From a virus: 49,305 nucleotides of DNA. The stretch is from positions 1 to 49,305 of IMG/VR virus record IMGVR_UViG_3300001351_000015; one strand, written 5' to 3'. Shown in pieces: positions 48,971 through 49,305 of this stretch. The position numbers and the translations under genes were made by a program. Position 1 is the stretch's first letter; each line of letters begins with the position of its first letter. The notes below the pieces were generated by a model, which was not told where the DNA came from, did not search any database, and saw nothing but the letters and a program-made list of their open reading frames with translations.

Positions 48971-49305
48971 CTATGCTCCTAGTACTGCACCATACCTAGA
49001 CTCATCACCTATTAGGTACTTGAATCCGGGCCATGTTGTCATTACTTTCATAGGGTTAACGATGTTACCCTCGTTGACTAGTCTGGTTCTTAATAGATCC
49101 AAGTAGACTGACACCATCTCAGGGTCAACCCTAGCTAGTAGCTTAGCCACTGCCTCACTAGTACCCATGTCAGTGAGCTTAGCTTCTCTAATGATACAGC
49201 TATACTCTTCGTATGGATTACTTGGCCAGTCAGCAGTACCATTAAGCAGTGCCATACGATCAGGTATATCACAGTTCATCAGAGCTACGAAGTCATGAGC
49301 TCTGA
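48971..49305 (-). CDS. C-terminal part of a probable AAA-type ATPase (cut by the window edge)
   Basis: The open frame runs to the right edge without a start, so only the last 111 codons are seen. An internal ATG at 49279 is not the true start, since the frame stays open beyond it (RAHDFVALMNCDI). The fragment is helical, with SNPYEEYSCIIREAKLTDMG, which would suit the lid domain of a MoxR-like ATPase. This is inferred mainly from its place directly upstream of the metallopeptidase-vWA gene; no Walker motifs are within the window. Confidence 0.45.
   Translation of the reverse strand, partial: RAHDFVALMNCDIPDRMALLNGTADWPSNPYEEYSCIIREAKLTDMGTSEAVAKLLARVDPEMVSVYLDLLRTRLVNEGNIVNPMKVMTTWPGFKYLIGDESRYGAVLGA

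Overview
The window is part of a tailed double-stranded DNA phage genome, with no host chromosomal genes. It carries a large terminase, a portal, an N4-gp56-type major capsid protein, several tail fibre genes, a very long internal virion protein and a replication module. No tape-measure gene, sheath or contractile tail parts were recognised. That, with a large portal followed by coiled-coil and giant ejection-type proteins, suggests a short-tailed (podovirus-like) virion. No integrase, excisionase or repressor is recognisable, so a lytic lifestyle is the simpler reading. The sequence is moderately AT-rich, and no tRNA, IS element or CRISPR array was seen. The host is not identifiable from the sequence; a Gram-negative host is suggested by a nested outer-membrane-type lipoprotein that looks like a spanin.

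Layout. Positions 1-564 are a non-coding leader with repeats and a GC-rich foldback. From 565 to 33043 nearly all genes are on the + strand and tightly packed, often with TAATG or ATGA junctions. The order is: small terminase; small virion proteins; tail fibre and adhesin genes (BspA/DUF285-type repeats, collagen-like, beta-roll); baseplate or fibre proteins; a holin-like membrane protein with a nested lipoprotein; a 1298-residue fibre or tail-tip protein; large terminase; portal; scaffold; major capsid protein; a terminator with a following promoter; then neck and tail proteins, two coiled-coil internal proteins, a 2049-residue polyvalent internal protein and a connector-like protein. From 33040 to the right edge all genes are on the - strand and form the early/replication arm. 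Read in transcription order from the right edge they are: an AAA-type ATPase (cut by the edge), a metallopeptidase-vWA protein, an unknown 431-residue protein, a primase-helicase, a tandem ribbon-helix-helix protein, a DUF2815-like single-strand-binding protein, a SNF2 helicase, an acidic linker protein, a DUF2800 Fe-S nuclease, a second DUF2815 single-strand-binding protein, a terminator, a run of small genes, a RuvC-like resolvase, a family A DNA polymerase and a small cysteine-containing protein. The two arms converge and overlap by four bases at 33040-33043.

How the parts work together. The right arm supplies a nearly complete replication and recombination set: primase-helicase, polymerase with proofreading, two ssDNA-binding proteins, SNF2 translocase, RecB/Cas4-like nuclease, Holliday-junction nuclease and a nucleotide-pool DUF5664 protein. 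The left arm builds the particle and packages DNA.

The most unusual items are: a complete CheY-like receiver domain gene in a three-gene cassette between two tail fibre genes (4241-5301); two probable overprinted genes (a lipoprotein at 9624-9983 and a lysine/proline-rich basic protein at 17692-17952); two paralogous ssDNA-binding proteins with acidic phenylalanine-ending tails; a long hairpin at 1568-1609; and a GC-rich structured island at about 46250-46345. No endolysin or RNA polymerase gene was recognised here.
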